NCBI GenBank assembly: GCA_038748365.1
Contig: JBCDIZ010000009.1
Coordinates: 1 to 64,000, forward strand
Reading direction: 5' to 3'
Length of the DNA: 64,000 nucleotides
DNA from: Alterisphingorhabdus sp038748365
GTDB lineage: Bacteria > Pseudomonadota > Alphaproteobacteria > Sphingomonadales > Sphingomonadaceae
Shown here: positions 42,307 to 50,879 of the stretch, one piece after another
Layout of the letters: the number at the start of each line of letters is the position of its first letter
Position numbering within the stretch: position 1 is the stretch's first letter
Made by a program: the position numbers and the translations under genes
The notes under the pieces: model-generated
Database searches by the model: none
Told to the model about the DNA's origin: nothing
Seen by the model: the letters and a program-made list of their open reading frames with translations, nothing else

Positions 42307-43167
42307 ATGGGCGCAAAGCAGCTGCATCTCCATCTCCTGTCTGATTCCACCGGCGAGACGCTAGAAAATATCGCCAAGGCATCGCTGGCGCAATTTGATG
42401 GCGTGGAGATTATCAAGCATTTCTGGCCGATGGTGCGCTCTGAAAGCCATCTGGATCGGATATTGACCGAAGTGGCCGCCAATCCGGGGCTGGTGTTGTT
42501 TACTTTGGTTAACCCGACAACACGCCGCAAACTGGAGCGGCAATGTAGGACGCTAGGACTACCGGCCGTTCCCGCCCTCGATGCGGTGACAGATGCCCTG
42601 TCTAATCTGCTCGGTCAGGAAGCGAAAACACGGCCGGGCCGGCAGCATATACTGGATGCAGCCTATTTTGAGAGGGTCGAGGCGATTCAGTTCACCATTG
42701 CCCATGATGACGGTGTTGCCTGGCAGAATTGGGAAGAGGCGGATATCGTGCTGGCGGGTGTCTCGCGATCATCGAAAACGCCAACCTCTATTTATCTCGC
42801 TAACCGCGGTTTCAAGGTGGCGAATATTCCCATCGTGCCGCAGTCGCCTCCGCCTGATGCGCTGTATCATCTGAAATTTCCATTGGTGGTCGGCCTTACC
42901 ACCAATGCCGACCGGCTGGTACAGGTGCGGCGCAACCGTCTGCTGTCGCTCAATCAGGCCCCTGAAACCGATTATGTTGATGCCGATGCGGTGCAGGAAG
43001 AAATCCGCTACGCCCGGCGGATGTTTGCTGATAATGGCTGGCCGGTAATTGATGTGACGAGGCGCTCAATCGAGGAAACGGCGGCGGCGATTATCAATCT
43101 GGTCAATGACCGGGCGATGGCGCGGTCGCAGGGTGAAGCCGAGGCCGCCGAACAGGATAAAGCATGA
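42307..43167 (+). CDS. ppsR: Pyruvate,phosphate dikinase / PEP synthase regulatory protein (DUF299)
   Basis: A 286-residue bifunctional kinase/pyrophosphorylase of the DUF299 family, which phosphorylates and dephosphorylates PPDK or PEP synthase. It starts MGAKQLHLHLLSDSTGETLE and has the P-loop-like VSRSSKTPTSIYLANRGF-type motif (AGVSRSSKTPTSIYLA) and FPLVVGLTTNADRLVQVR. An AAAAGG site lies just before ATG 42307; the upstream ATG at 42274 overlaps a DnaA-like site. Whether the target is PPDK or PEP synthase is not visible. It overlaps maf by 4 bases. Confidence 0.92.
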   Translation: MGAKQLHLHLLSDSTGETLENIAKASLAQFDGVEIIKHFWPMVRSESHLDRILTEVAANPGLVLFTLVNPTTRRKLERQCRTLGLPAVPALDAVTDALSNLLGQEAKTRPGRQHILDAAYFERVEAIQFTIAHDDGVAWQNWEEADIVLAGVSRSSKTPTSIYLANRGFKVANIPIVPQSPPPDALYHLKFPLVVGLTTNADRLVQVRRNRLLSLNQAPETDYVDADAVQEEIRYARRMFADNGWPVIDVTRRSIEETAAAIINLVNDRAMARSQGEAEAAEQDKA

Positions 43168-43760
43168 GCCTGATCCTCGCGTCACAGAGCCAGTCACGAC
43201 AGACTATGTTGCGCAATGCCGGCGTGCCTTTTGTCGCGCAAGCTGCCCATGTGGATGAAGAAACATTGCGCGACGGTTTGGTCGATCGGGGCACCAGTCC
43301 GCGCAATATCGCCGATGCTCTTGCCGAGGCAAAAGCGTTAAAAATCTCGCTGACCCATGGTGACGCATTGGTCCTCGGGTCTGATCAGATATTGGAAACT
43401 GCTGATGGCTCCATGCTCAGCAAAGCACCATCACCCGATGCTGCCAAAGCGCATTTGCAAAGGCTTTCTGGACAAAGACATACGCTACATAGTGCTGCGG
43501 TGATCGCGGAAAATGGTGAACCAATATGGCGCGCGCTGGAAAGCGTGACCATGATCATGCGACCGCTGAGTGACAGCTTTATTGATCAGTATGTCGCAGC
43601 CAATTGGGAATCCATTCGCTATTGCGTAGGCTGCTATCAGATAGAGGGCGCAGGAGCGCAGCTCTTTGCCCGTATTGATGGCAGCCATTTTGCGATATTG
43701 GGTATGCCGTTATTCCCAGTACTGGGATTTTTGCGCGAGCGGGGGATGCTGCAAAAATGA
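43164..43760 (+). CDS. maf: Maf-family nucleotide pyrophosphatase
   Basis: A 198-residue house-cleaning nucleotide pyrophosphatase. The Maf start LASQSQSRQTMLRNAGVPF, the ALVLGSDQILE segment (conserved SDQ in place of ADT), and YCVGCYQIEGAGAQLFARID, where classical Maf has G.Y.I.G.a, place it in the family, probably in the YceF-like branch that cleaves modified nucleotides. It overlaps ppsR and aroE by 4 bases each. Confidence 0.9.
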   Translation: MSLILASQSQSRQTMLRNAGVPFVAQAAHVDEETLRDGLVDRGTSPRNIADALAEAKALKISLTHGDALVLGSDQILETADGSMLSKAPSPDAAKAHLQRLSGQRHTLHSAAVIAENGEPIWRALESVTMIMRPLSDSFIDQYVAANWESIRYCVGCYQIEGAGAQLFARIDGSHFAILGMPLFPVLGFLRERGMLQK

Positions 43761-44593
43761 GTTTTGAGACCCGTTTTGATCGACCGACTGCCGAAGTCAT
43801 CGGCGATCCGATCAGCCATAGTAAATCGCCGCTAATCCATCGTTTCTGGCTAGAGCAGCTGGGACTGGATGGCGATTATCAGGCCTGTCATGTCGCGCCC
43901 GATCAGTTGGCAGACTATTTTGCTGCCCGGCGCAGTGATCCCGATTGGCGCGGGTGCAATGTCACTATCCCGCACAAGCTGGCTGTGCTTGATCATGCAG
44001 AGGATCGTGGTGATGTGAAACAGAGTATTGGCGCGGCCAATACGGTGTTTCGCGAGGAGGGCACCGAAAGCTTGATCGCGACCAATACCGATGCTGCCGG
44101 ATTTTATGCACCCTTGTCGCAAAGCGATTTATCGGGTCGCTCGGCGCTGGTGATTGGTGCCGGTGGTGCAGCACGGGGGGTGTTGTTTGCTTTGGCGCGG
44201 GCCGAGATTGGCGAAGTGACTTTAATGGCGCGCAATCCACTCAAGGCGATGGCATTGCTCTCGGGCCTTGGCGTCAAGAGTGAGGTGATCGGCTTTAATG
44301 CCCCCCTGCCCCCTGCTGACCTGCTGGTGAATGCCAGCCCATTGGGGATGACCGGTTTTGATGCCCTGCCCGCTCTGGATCTGGGCCGACTGCCGGATCA
44401 TGCGATTGTCTATGATCTGGTCTATGCGCCGCTGGAGACAGAGCTGCTGTCTGCCGCCAAAACGCGCGAGCTGGAAGTGATTGATGGCCTGTCGATGCTG
44501 ATCGGACAGGCAGCTTTGGCATTTGAACTGTTCTTTGGCGCTGCGGTTCCGGCTGATAGTGAGCAAGAATTGCGCGAAAAGCTGATAGCATGA
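43757..44593 (+). CDS. aroE: Shikimate dehydrogenase (NADP+)
   Basis: A 278-residue enzyme reducing 3-dehydroshikimate to shikimate in the aromatic pathway. Substrate-binding ISHSKSPLIHRFWLEQLG (residues ~18-35), catalytic Lys/Asp in NVTIPHKLAVLDHAED and NTDAAGF are present; the NADP domain has VIGAGGAARGVLFAL. The gene is in the ppsR-maf-aroE-coaE chain with 4-base overlaps, a common alphaproteobacterial order. Confidence 0.95.
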   Translation: MSFETRFDRPTAEVIGDPISHSKSPLIHRFWLEQLGLDGDYQACHVAPDQLADYFAARRSDPDWRGCNVTIPHKLAVLDHAEDRGDVKQSIGAANTVFREEGTESLIATNTDAAGFYAPLSQSDLSGRSALVIGAGGAARGVLFALARAEIGEVTLMARNPLKAMALLSGLGVKSEVIGFNAPLPPADLLVNASPLGMTGFDALPALDLGRLPDHAIVYDLVYAPLETELLSAAKTRELEVIDGLSMLIGQAALAFELFFGAAVPADSEQELREKLIA

Positions 44594-45249
44594 CGGAAAA
44601 TACGCACCACAACCGCCCATATATTATCGGCCTCACCGGCTCCATCGGTATGGGCAAATCCACCGTCGCCGATATGTTTCGCGATGCCGGGGTGCCGGTA
44701 TTTGATGCTGACGCTGCAGTGCATATTCTGCAAGGACCGGGCGGTGCCTTGGTCAGTGCGATTGAAGCGGAATTTCCGGGCACGACCATAAGCGAAGGTG
44801 CAGACGCTTATGTTGATCGGCAGAAGCTAGGTGCGGCGGTACTGGGAGACAAGGACAAGCTGGCGCGGTTGGAGGCATTGATTCACCCCGCCGTGGGTGA
44901 GATGCGGGTGCAGTTCTTTGCCGACAATGCCGATGCGCCGATGGTGGTGTTCGATATTCCGTTGCTGTTTGAAAAAGGTGGTGCGGACTATGTCGATGCC
45001 ATCGTCACGGTATCCGCCCCTGCCGATGTGCAGCGTGAGCGGGTATTGGCGCGACCGGGCATGACCGAGGAGAAATTCACCCATATTCTCGGCCTGCAGA
45101 CACCCGATGCGGAAAAGCGTGCCCGGTCTGACTATATTGTCGATACTGGCGTTACCCTTGAGGAAACCGCCGCAGCGGTGCAACAGTTGGTAGAACAGAT
45201 ACGCGAAAAACTTGCACACAAGTCCAACCAATCTGATATATCAATTTAA
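44590..45249 (+). CDS. coaE: Dephospho-CoA kinase
   Basis: A 219-residue P-loop kinase that catalyses the last step of coenzyme A synthesis. Walker A GLTGSIGMGKSTVADMF is at residues ~14-30, followed by VPVFDADAAVHIL and the LIHPAVGEMRVQFF and VFDIPLLFEKGG motifs. The start overlaps aroE by 4 bases; dnaQ follows after 9 bases. Confidence 0.95.
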   Translation: MTENTHHNRPYIIGLTGSIGMGKSTVADMFRDAGVPVFDADAAVHILQGPGGALVSAIEAEFPGTTISEGADAYVDRQKLGAAVLGDKDKLARLEALIHPAVGEMRVQFFADNADAPMVVFDIPLLFEKGGADYVDAIVTVSAPADVQRERVLARPGMTEEKFTHILGLQTPDAEKRARSDYIVDTGVTLEETAAAVQQLVEQIREKLAHKSNQSDISI

Positions 45250-45258
45250 AGGGGATTT

Positions 45259-45987
45259 ATGCGCGAAATTGTTTTCGACACCGAAACCACCGGATTTGAA
45301 CCGGGACGCGATGGTGGCGACCGGATGGTCGAAATTGGCTGCATAGAGATGGTCGACCGGATCGAAACCGGACGCACCTATCATTGTTATTTCAATCCGG
45401 AACGCTCCATGCCCGCAGCGGCAGAAGAAGTGCATGGCCTTTCCGATGCATTTCTCTCCGATAAACCGCTTTTTGCCAGCAAGGCCGAAGAGATATTGGA
45501 GTTTATCGGCGATGCCAATCTGGTGGCGCATAATGCGGCTTTTGACTTCAAATTCCTCAATGGTGAGCTGGAATGGGCAGGCTTTGAACCGATTTCCTAT
45601 GACCGTATGGTCGATACGCTGGCCATTGCCCGCGCCAAACATAGCGGTGCCAAGCTCTCATTGGATGCCTTGTGCACCCGTTACGGCATTGATCGCAGCC
45701 AGCGGGTGAAGCACGGCGCGCTGCTCGATGCCGAATTGCTGACTCAGGTCTATATCGAGCTTACCGGCGGTCGCCAGATCGGTCTGGGATTGGATAGCGA
45801 AGCCGTGGCAGAGGCCAGCGTCGAAACGGTCAGCACGATCAGCCTAAGCAATAAGACCGTGCGCCCTGCCCGGCCGCATCATGCCAGTGAAGAGGAGCGT
45901 GAGCGCCACCGGGCTTTTCTGGAAAAGGTCGATGACCCCTTGTGGGAAAAGCTGGAGGCGCATATTGCGATGCGCATTTCGGGATAG
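45259..45987 (+). CDS. dnaQ: DNA polymerase III epsilon subunit (3'-5' proofreading exonuclease)
   Basis: A 242-residue DEDDh exonuclease. ExoI FDTETTGFEP (residues 6-15), ExoII LVAHNAAFDFKFLNGEL and ExoIII VKHGALLDAELLTQVYIE with the catalytic His are all present. The C-terminal ~45 residues would bind the alpha subunit. AAAGGGGA precedes the ATG. Position beside coaE and the origin is a usual arrangement. Confidence 0.95.
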   Translation: MREIVFDTETTGFEPGRDGGDRMVEIGCIEMVDRIETGRTYHCYFNPERSMPAAAEEVHGLSDAFLSDKPLFASKAEEILEFIGDANLVAHNAAFDFKFLNGELEWAGFEPISYDRMVDTLAIARAKHSGAKLSLDALCTRYGIDRSQRVKHGALLDAELLTQVYIELTGGRQIGLGLDSEAVAEASVETVSTISLSNKTVRPARPHHASEEERERHRAFLEKVDDPLWEKLEAHIAMRISG

Positions 45988-46035
45988 TCCGAATAGCAAG
46001 CATATATATTTCAGTAAGATAGTTAGGTTTCAATT

Positions 46036-46614
46036 ATGGATATTCGCGTTTCAGGGCATCAGGTGGACACCGGTTCGGCTTTGCAGACCCATGTGGAAGA
46101 CCGGCTTGGCGCGATTGTCGACAAATATTTCGACAAGGCGATTTCCGCACATGTGACGCTGAGCAAAGGGCCGCATGACAGCTTTATCGTCGATATTGTC
46201 ATGCATGTGATGCAGGGGCTGATCCTGAAAGGCTCGGCTCAGGGCCAGGAAGCGCATCCGGCTTTTGATGGCGCGGCAGACAAGATCGAGAAGCAGCTAC
46301 GACGCTATATGCGGCGGTTGAAAGACCGGCATGAGAAGATGCAGCACGCCGCGAAGATGGATGAAGCCGCCTACACCGTTTTTGAAACGCCCGATGGCGA
46401 AGAAGAGCCGGTACGAGAGGAATCTGCCGATGCCCCACTGGTTATTGCCGAAACGCGTGTGGATATACCTGAAGCCTCGGTCTCCGATGCGGTGATGATG
46501 CTTGATCTGCGCAATACTTCGGCGCTTTTGTTTAAAAACTCTGGCACTGGCGCGCATAATATGGTTTATCGCCGCGCCGACGGCACGATCGGCTGGGTTG
46601 AGCCACAGGAATAA
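46036..46614 (+). CDS. hpf: Ribosome hibernation-promoting factor, long form
   Basis: A 192-residue protein. The N-terminal ~105 residues are the S30AE/YfiA domain (VSGHQVDTGSALQTHVEDRL; FFDKAISAHVTLSKGP-like text; KIEKQLRRYMRRLKDRHEKM). The C-terminal ~60 residues form the HPF dimerisation domain (MMLDLRNTSALLFKNSGTGA followed by HNMVYRRADGTIGWVEP), so this is the long HPF that makes 100S ribosome dimers in stationary phase. It is followed by ptsN, a classic pairing near rpoN; rpoN itself is absent here. Confidence 0.94.
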   Translation: MDIRVSGHQVDTGSALQTHVEDRLGAIVDKYFDKAISAHVTLSKGPHDSFIVDIVMHVMQGLILKGSAQGQEAHPAFDGAADKIEKQLRRYMRRLKDRHEKMQHAAKMDEAAYTVFETPDGEEEPVREESADAPLVIAETRVDIPEASVSDAVMMLDLRNTSALLFKNSGTGAHNMVYRRADGTIGWVEPQE

Positions 46615-46707
46615 GCAGACAAACTGCTCATGTCGAACTCCCGAGGTCCGGCATTTCTGTGCTTGATGTCGGTGCTCTTAAAAGGGTTTGAGGACCTTAA
46701 ACAGACC

Positions 46708-47184
46708 ATGATGTATCAGGATACGCGCATGCTGGTGCTTGATCGCAAAGGCGTGATCACAGGCCTCAGCATTGCGAATAAGAAACAGTTATTTGAGATT
46801 ATCAGCGATCAGCTGGCCCATGTCTATGCGCTGGACCGGCAGCAATGCTTCGACCTGCTTATGGCGCGCGAGGACATAGGCAGCACCGGCTTTGGCCGGA
46901 GTATTGCCATTCCTCATGCCCGCATTGAAGGGCTTACGCGGCCCGTTGCACTGTTTCTCCAACTTGCCCAACCAGTCGATTATGACGCGGTAGACTCTGA
47001 GCCGGTTGATCTGGTCTGGGCAATGCTATCTCCGGTCAATCAGGGCGCATTGCATTTGCGGGCATTGGCGCATGTCTCGCGGTTGCTGCGCGATGAGGCG
47101 CTGGTTAGTCAGTTGCGCGGTGCGGATGACAATCACGCTATTCATGCGCTGCTTGACGAAAAACTCCAGCGCAAGGCGGCATGA
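46708..47184 (+). CDS. ptsN: Nitrogen regulatory PTS IIA protein
   Basis: A EIIA-Ntr domain protein, 158 residues from ATG 46708. The phosphorylated His lies in GFGRSIAIPHARIEGLTRPV; upstream IANKKQLFEIISDQLAHVYA is the usual first helix. It takes phosphate from NPr in the PTS-Ntr chain and regulates nitrogen and potassium responses. Start is uncertain: ATGs at 46630, 46708, 46711 and 46729 are in frame and none has a strong ribosome binding site. It follows hpf and overlaps the thioesterase gene by 4 bases. Confidence 0.9.
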   Translation: MMYQDTRMLVLDRKGVITGLSIANKKQLFEIISDQLAHVYALDRQQCFDLLMAREDIGSTGFGRSIAIPHARIEGLTRPVALFLQLAQPVDYDAVDSEPVDLVWAMLSPVNQGALHLRALAHVSRLLRDEALVSQLRGADDNHAIHALLDEKLQRKAA

Positions 47185-47645
47185 GCGATCCTGAAAAACA
47201 GCGACAGGGCGCAGCTGCCCATTTTCGTTCGCTGGAATCGCTCTATGCCTCGGCACCGGTCAATGCTGTGTTTGACTCACAGCTTAGCATTACCGCAGAA
47301 GGCCATTCGGTCATTGAGTTCACCATAACTGACGCCGTCTACCATGCCGCCGGGGCTGCGCATGGCACGATTTACTTCAAAATGCTCGACGATGCCGCCT
47401 TTTACGCCGCCAACTCAATGGTCAGCGACCGGTTTCTTTTGACCACCGCATTCAATCTGCATTTCACCAAGCCGGTAAGCGAGGGTAAAGTGCGCGCCGA
47501 GGGTAAATGGATTTCCGGCCATCGTCGGGTATTGGTGGCGGAATCGCGGCTGATCGATAGCGAGGGTGACGAGATTGGCCGCGGCACTGGCACCTTTATG
47601 CGGTCGCATATCGCCTTGAGTGGCCTTGATGGTTATCATCAATAA
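47181..47645 (+). CDS. PaaI-family hotdog thioesterase
   Basis: A 154-residue hotdog-fold protein. The segment VYHAAGAAHGTIYFKMLDDAAFYAA (split around residues 54-78) holds the conserved HG..Y...D of the PaaI group, followed by TTAFNLHFTKPVSEGKVRAE. It should hydrolyse an acyl- or aryl-CoA thioester; no phenylacetate genes are near, so the substrate is unknown. It is translationally coupled to ptsN by a 4-base overlap, a placement seen in other sphingomonads. Confidence 0.85.
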   Translation: MSDPEKQRQGAAAHFRSLESLYASAPVNAVFDSQLSITAEGHSVIEFTITDAVYHAAGAAHGTIYFKMLDDAAFYAANSMVSDRFLLTTAFNLHFTKPVSEGKVRAEGKWISGHRRVLVAESRLIDSEGDEIGRGTGTFMRSHIALSGLDGYHQ

Positions 47646-47668
47646 TTCTGCCAGAACTAGGCCGAATC

Positions 47669-48013
47669 ATGCTTGAACCGCGCATCGCGACGCATGTCCG
47701 TGTTCGCGCCTTGCGACAATCGGTTGAAGCGAAGGGCGGATTTGCCATTGTGTTACAAAAGGGCGATCCGGTCTCTGGTACGCTTTTGGTGCAACAGCTA
47801 AAAAATGGCAGAAATCCTGTCCTTTTTGAACAGATGCCGAGCTTTGACGGACCCGGTGAATGGCTGGAAATCAGGCAGGAAAATCCTGATAACCTACAGG
47901 AATATAAAGAGTATTTATCGCGAAGGATGGAACGTGACCGCGATTTATGGCTGGTTGAACTGGATATCGCTGATAGCGCACAACTGGTCGCCCTGCTGCA
48001 ATCTATTGGTTGA
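47669..48013 (+). CDS. DUF1491 family protein
   Basis: A 114-residue protein starting MLEPRIATHVRVRALRQSVE followed by GGFAIVLQKGDPVSGTLLVQ and, later, RRMERDRDLWLVELDIAD. This is the pattern of DUF1491, a small alphaproteobacterial family of unknown function. It follows the thioesterase gene by 23 bases and probably ends the hpf-ptsN transcription unit. Confidence 0.82.
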   Translation: MLEPRIATHVRVRALRQSVEAKGGFAIVLQKGDPVSGTLLVQQLKNGRNPVLFEQMPSFDGPGEWLEIRQENPDNLQEYKEYLSRRMERDRDLWLVELDIADSAQLVALLQSIG

Positions 48014-48193
48014 CACTTTTTACAACATCGCTATTTGCGCCCCCACATTGATAAAGGCGTAGGCAGTCTGTGGAAAGAGTACAGACGAGCGCGCAGACGG
48101 GGAGCCGTCGAAAATACCCGAGTGGTTGATTGTAATGATTAACGACAGAATGGCATTTTCACCGGACGCGCTCACCGCACATATATTTGGTAT

Positions 48194-48913
48194 ATGAGTA
48201 CGAAATTGCAGATTGCGAGCGCGGTGGCTGTCACCGCGTCGACCCTAACTGTCCTTATGGCCGGCGATGTCGGTCTGGCCTATGACAAGATGGTAAATAG
48301 CGCCCAGATGGAAGTTGTTTCCGAAGGCGCAACAGAAACACAGACCGTGGATCAGCAAATTGTTGATCAGACAGCCAATGAAGATCAGCTTGTTGAAAGC
48401 ACCTCGGAAGAGAGTGCCCCGCTCATGGTTCAGCCTTTACCGGCAGATTATAAGAGCCCTGAAGAGAAGCGCGCCGAAATAGAGACTGGAAAGATTAATG
48501 CGAACAGTCTGCGCGAATTGGTGCAGATGCAGGATCGCAATGCTGATCTGGATGACCAGATGCGTTGTCTCGCCGGTGCCGTCTATTTTGAATCCAAGGG
48601 TGAATCACTACGCGGTCAATTGGCGGTGGCACGTGTTGTGATGGCGCGGGCTGAGTCGTCACGTTTCCCGAACAGCTATTGCGGCGTGGTTTATCAGCGC
48701 AGCCAGTTCTCCTTTGTTCGCGGCGGAAAGATGCCGCGGATCAACACCGGCAGCCAGTCCTGGGCCAATGCCAAGGCGATCGCGCAGATTGCGCATCAAA
48801 ATGCTTGGGAAAGCGATGTCGAAGGCGCGCTGTTCTTCCATGCCCGCTATGTCAATCCGCGCTGGCGCCTGAAGCGTATTGCGCAGATCGATAACCACGT
48901 CTTTTATCGCTGA
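48194..48913 (+). CDS. SleB-type cell-wall hydrolase
   Basis: A 239-residue exported protein. An N-terminal signal or anchor (MSTKLQIASAVAVTASTLTV) is followed by an acidic, Gln-rich linker (~35-85) and a Hydrolase_2 (SleB) domain: QMRCLAGAVYFESKGESLRG, with the catalytic Glu in YFESKGE, then RVVMARAESSRFPNSYCGVV, QFSFVRGGKMP and ALFFHARYVNPRW. It probably acts as a peptidoglycan lytic transglycosylase or amidase in the periplasm. A rho-independent terminator follows. Confidence 0.88.
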   Translation: MSTKLQIASAVAVTASTLTVLMAGDVGLAYDKMVNSAQMEVVSEGATETQTVDQQIVDQTANEDQLVESTSEESAPLMVQPLPADYKSPEEKRAEIETGKINANSLRELVQMQDRNADLDDQMRCLAGAVYFESKGESLRGQLAVARVVMARAESSRFPNSYCGVVYQRSQFSFVRGGKMPRINTGSQSWANAKAIAQIAHQNAWESDVEGALFFHARYVNPRWRLKRIAQIDNHVFYR

Positions 48914-48939
48914 TAATTGAGCGAATAAGATCACCAAAG

Positions 48940-48972
48940 AGGCGGTATCGGGACATCGGTGCCGCCTTTTTC
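48940..48972 (+). terminator. Rho-independent terminator of the cell-wall hydrolase gene
   Basis: AGGCGGTATCG and CGGTGCCGCCT pair (two G-U) around a 6-base loop and are followed by TTTTTCTT. It starts 26 bases after the stop codon. Confidence 0.8.
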
Positions 48973-48974
48973 TT

Positions 48975-49098
48975 CCTCCCCGGGACGGGGAGGGGGACCA
49001 GCGAAGCTGGTGGAGGGGGCGTGCCTCGGGTGCAGCGCAAGTGGAGATCCCCCTTCGTCAGCTCCTTCGGGGCTGCCACCTCCCCGCATGCGGGGAGG
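48975..49098. repeat. Composite GC-rich palindromic repeat (sphingomonad type)
   Basis: Three hairpins in line: CCTCCCCG-GGA-CGGGGAGG (48975-48993), ACCAGC-GAA-GCTGGT (48997-49011) and the perfect CCTCCCCGCATGCGGGGAGG (49079-49098). The end motif equals the core of the palindrome at 2915-2940. The open frames across it are by-products of the repeat. Confidence 0.8.
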
Positions 49099-49108
49099 AT
49101 ATATCGGA

Positions 49109-49963
49109 TCAATCACGCAACAGATCGTTAATCCCGGTCTTGGAGCGGGTCTGCGCATCCACGGTTTTGACGATCACCGCGCAATAGAGCGATGGACCCA
49201 TGCTGCCATCGGGCAGTGGCTTGCCGGGCAGGCTGCCAGGCACCACCACCGCATAGGGCGGCACCTTGCCGATATGGACTTCACCGGTAGCGCGATCGAC
49301 AATCTTGGTCGAGGCGCCGAGATAGACGCCCATAGAGAGCACCGCACCCTCGCCCACGGTTACACCCTCGGCGACTTCGGCACGCGCGCCGATAAAGGCA
49401 CCATCTTCAATCACCACCGGCCCGGCTTGTAGCGGTTCCAGCACGCCGCCAATGCCGGCGCCGCCGGAGATATGGACATTTTTGCCAATCTGCGCGCAGC
49501 TGCCGACCGTGGCCCAGGTGTCGACCATCGTGCCCTCATCAACATAGGCGCCGATATTGACGAAGCTGGGCATCAACACGACATTTCTGCCGATAAAGGA
49601 ACCGGCGCGGACAATTGCCCCCGGGACAGCGCGGAATCCGGCTTCCCGGAAGCGGTTTTCCCCCCATCCGGCGAATTTGGAGGGGACCTTATCATACCAT
49701 TCGGCGCTGCCTGGTCCGCCATCGATCACCACATTGTCATTCAGCCGGAAGGATAGCAGAACTGCTTTTTTCAGCCATTTATTGACTTGCCATCCGCCCT
49801 GACCATCGGGTTCGGCTACCCGCGCACCACCATTATCGAGCATGTCAAGCGCGGCATTGACCGCATCGCGCTCTGCTCCAAGGCTGGAGATGTTGAGCGT
49901 ATCCCGCTTTTCCCAAGCGGCGTCTATGGTTTCGGCCAGGCTGGCATGCTTCTGCGATGTCAT
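49109..49963 (-). CDS. dapD: 2,3,4,5-tetrahydropyridine-2,6-dicarboxylate N-succinyltransferase
   Basis: A 284-residue left-handed beta-helix acyltransferase of the lysine/diaminopimelate pathway. The N-terminal helical domain (HASLAETIDAAWEKRDTLNI) precedes hexapeptide repeats (IGRNVVLMPSFVNIGAYVDE; VDTWATVGSCAQIGKNVHIS; GGVLEPLQAGPVVIEDGAFI). Both the full length and the ending are normal. It is upstream, by 44 bases, of nothing co-directional except the HAD phosphatase gene that precedes it on this strand. Confidence 0.96.
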   Translation of the reverse strand: MTSQKHASLAETIDAAWEKRDTLNISSLGAERDAVNAALDMLDNGGARVAEPDGQGGWQVNKWLKKAVLLSFRLNDNVVIDGGPGSAEWYDKVPSKFAGWGENRFREAGFRAVPGAIVRAGSFIGRNVVLMPSFVNIGAYVDEGTMVDTWATVGSCAQIGKNVHISGGAGIGGVLEPLQAGPVVIEDGAFIGARAEVAEGVTVGEGAVLSMGVYLGASTKIVDRATGEVHIGKVPPYAVVVPGSLPGKPLPDGSMGPSLYCAVIVKTVDAQTRSKTGINDLLRD

Positions 49964-50007
49964 GATGATGTGGTCCTTTGGATCAACGGTTATGCTGTGT
50001 GCCCGGT

Positions 50008-50718
50008 TCAGCCGGTTGCAATGTTTATATTGTCGTTAATGGATGCGCGGATAGTTGCAAGCGCCTGTGACAGGTCTTTGATATGCAGGTCAATATGCTC
50101 CGGGTCATGACCATGATCGCCGAGCTCTGAACCATTGTCGATCCACACTGTCATCATGCCGAGCTTCTTTGCTGGCAACAGGTTGCGCGCCATATCCTCA
50201 AAGAACAGAGATCGGTGCGGATCAATGCTCAGCGTTTCGATTAGGCTGTCATAGGCATGATCTTCAGGCTTGGGCTGATATTGTGTGGCGTGAATATCAT
50301 GAATGCCGCTGAATAACGCGCTCAGTCCCAACCGCTCGAGCACCCTTGCGGCATAGGTCGCATCGGCATTGGTGAAGATATATTTCTCTCCGGGCAGAGC
50401 AGCAATTTGCTGCGCCAGATCGGGCCGCGGATCGAGTGCGGACATATCAATATCATGGACATATTCGAGGAAATGGTGCGGATCGATGCCATGATGGTGC
50501 ATCAGCCCGGCCAATGTTGTGCCATGGTCGCGGAAATAGCGTTTCTGGATGACGCGCGCATCGGTGGAGTCAACGCCGAGCAGCTCTGAAATATAGCTGC
50601 CCATTTTGACATCAATCAGATCAAACAAGCCCAAAGAGGCGGGATAGAGCGTGTTGTCGAGATCAAAAACCCAGTTGTGGATATGGTCAAAGCGTATTGG
50701 AGAAGAGGATGAGGCCAT
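50008..50718 (-). CDS. Pyrimidine 5'-nucleotidase-type HAD phosphatase
   Basis: A 236-residue HAD hydrolase of the SDT1/pyrimidine 5'-nucleotidase group. Motif I FDLDNTLYPASLGLFDLID with catalytic Asp pair, motif II IFTNADATYAARVL and motif III-IV KPEDHAYDSLI / LFFEDMARNLLPAKKLGM are visible, as is the helical cap. It may dephosphorylate UMP/CMP or act on side products. It sits directly upstream of dapD (44 bases), a frequent alphaproteobacterial pairing. ATG 50766 would add 16 residues. Confidence 0.87.
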   Translation of the reverse strand: MASSSSPIRFDHIHNWVFDLDNTLYPASLGLFDLIDVKMGSYISELLGVDSTDARVIQKRYFRDHGTTLAGLMHHHGIDPHHFLEYVHDIDMSALDPRPDLAQQIAALPGEKYIFTNADATYAARVLERLGLSALFSGIHDIHATQYQPKPEDHAYDSLIETLSIDPHRSLFFEDMARNLLPAKKLGMMTVWIDNGSELGDHGHDPEHIDLHIKDLSQALATIRASINDNINIATG

Positions 50719-50879
50719 GGCGAGGGCATATGGCCGCGCCTGCAGCTTTGCAAGCAGCGGCTCCATATCAGAAACCCATAAAATCTCTGCCCGGCCAGTT
50801 TTAATTCCGCAGGACGGTTAAGCGCTGTCGATTGATGCCGTCACTAATGGGGAAACTCACATTATGTAGGCGGGGAAAT

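Noticed and set aside
48959..49432. 157-codon plus-strand frame beginning in the GC repeat and running opposite dapD
   Set aside because: The start is the palindromic repeat and the rest is antisense to dapD.
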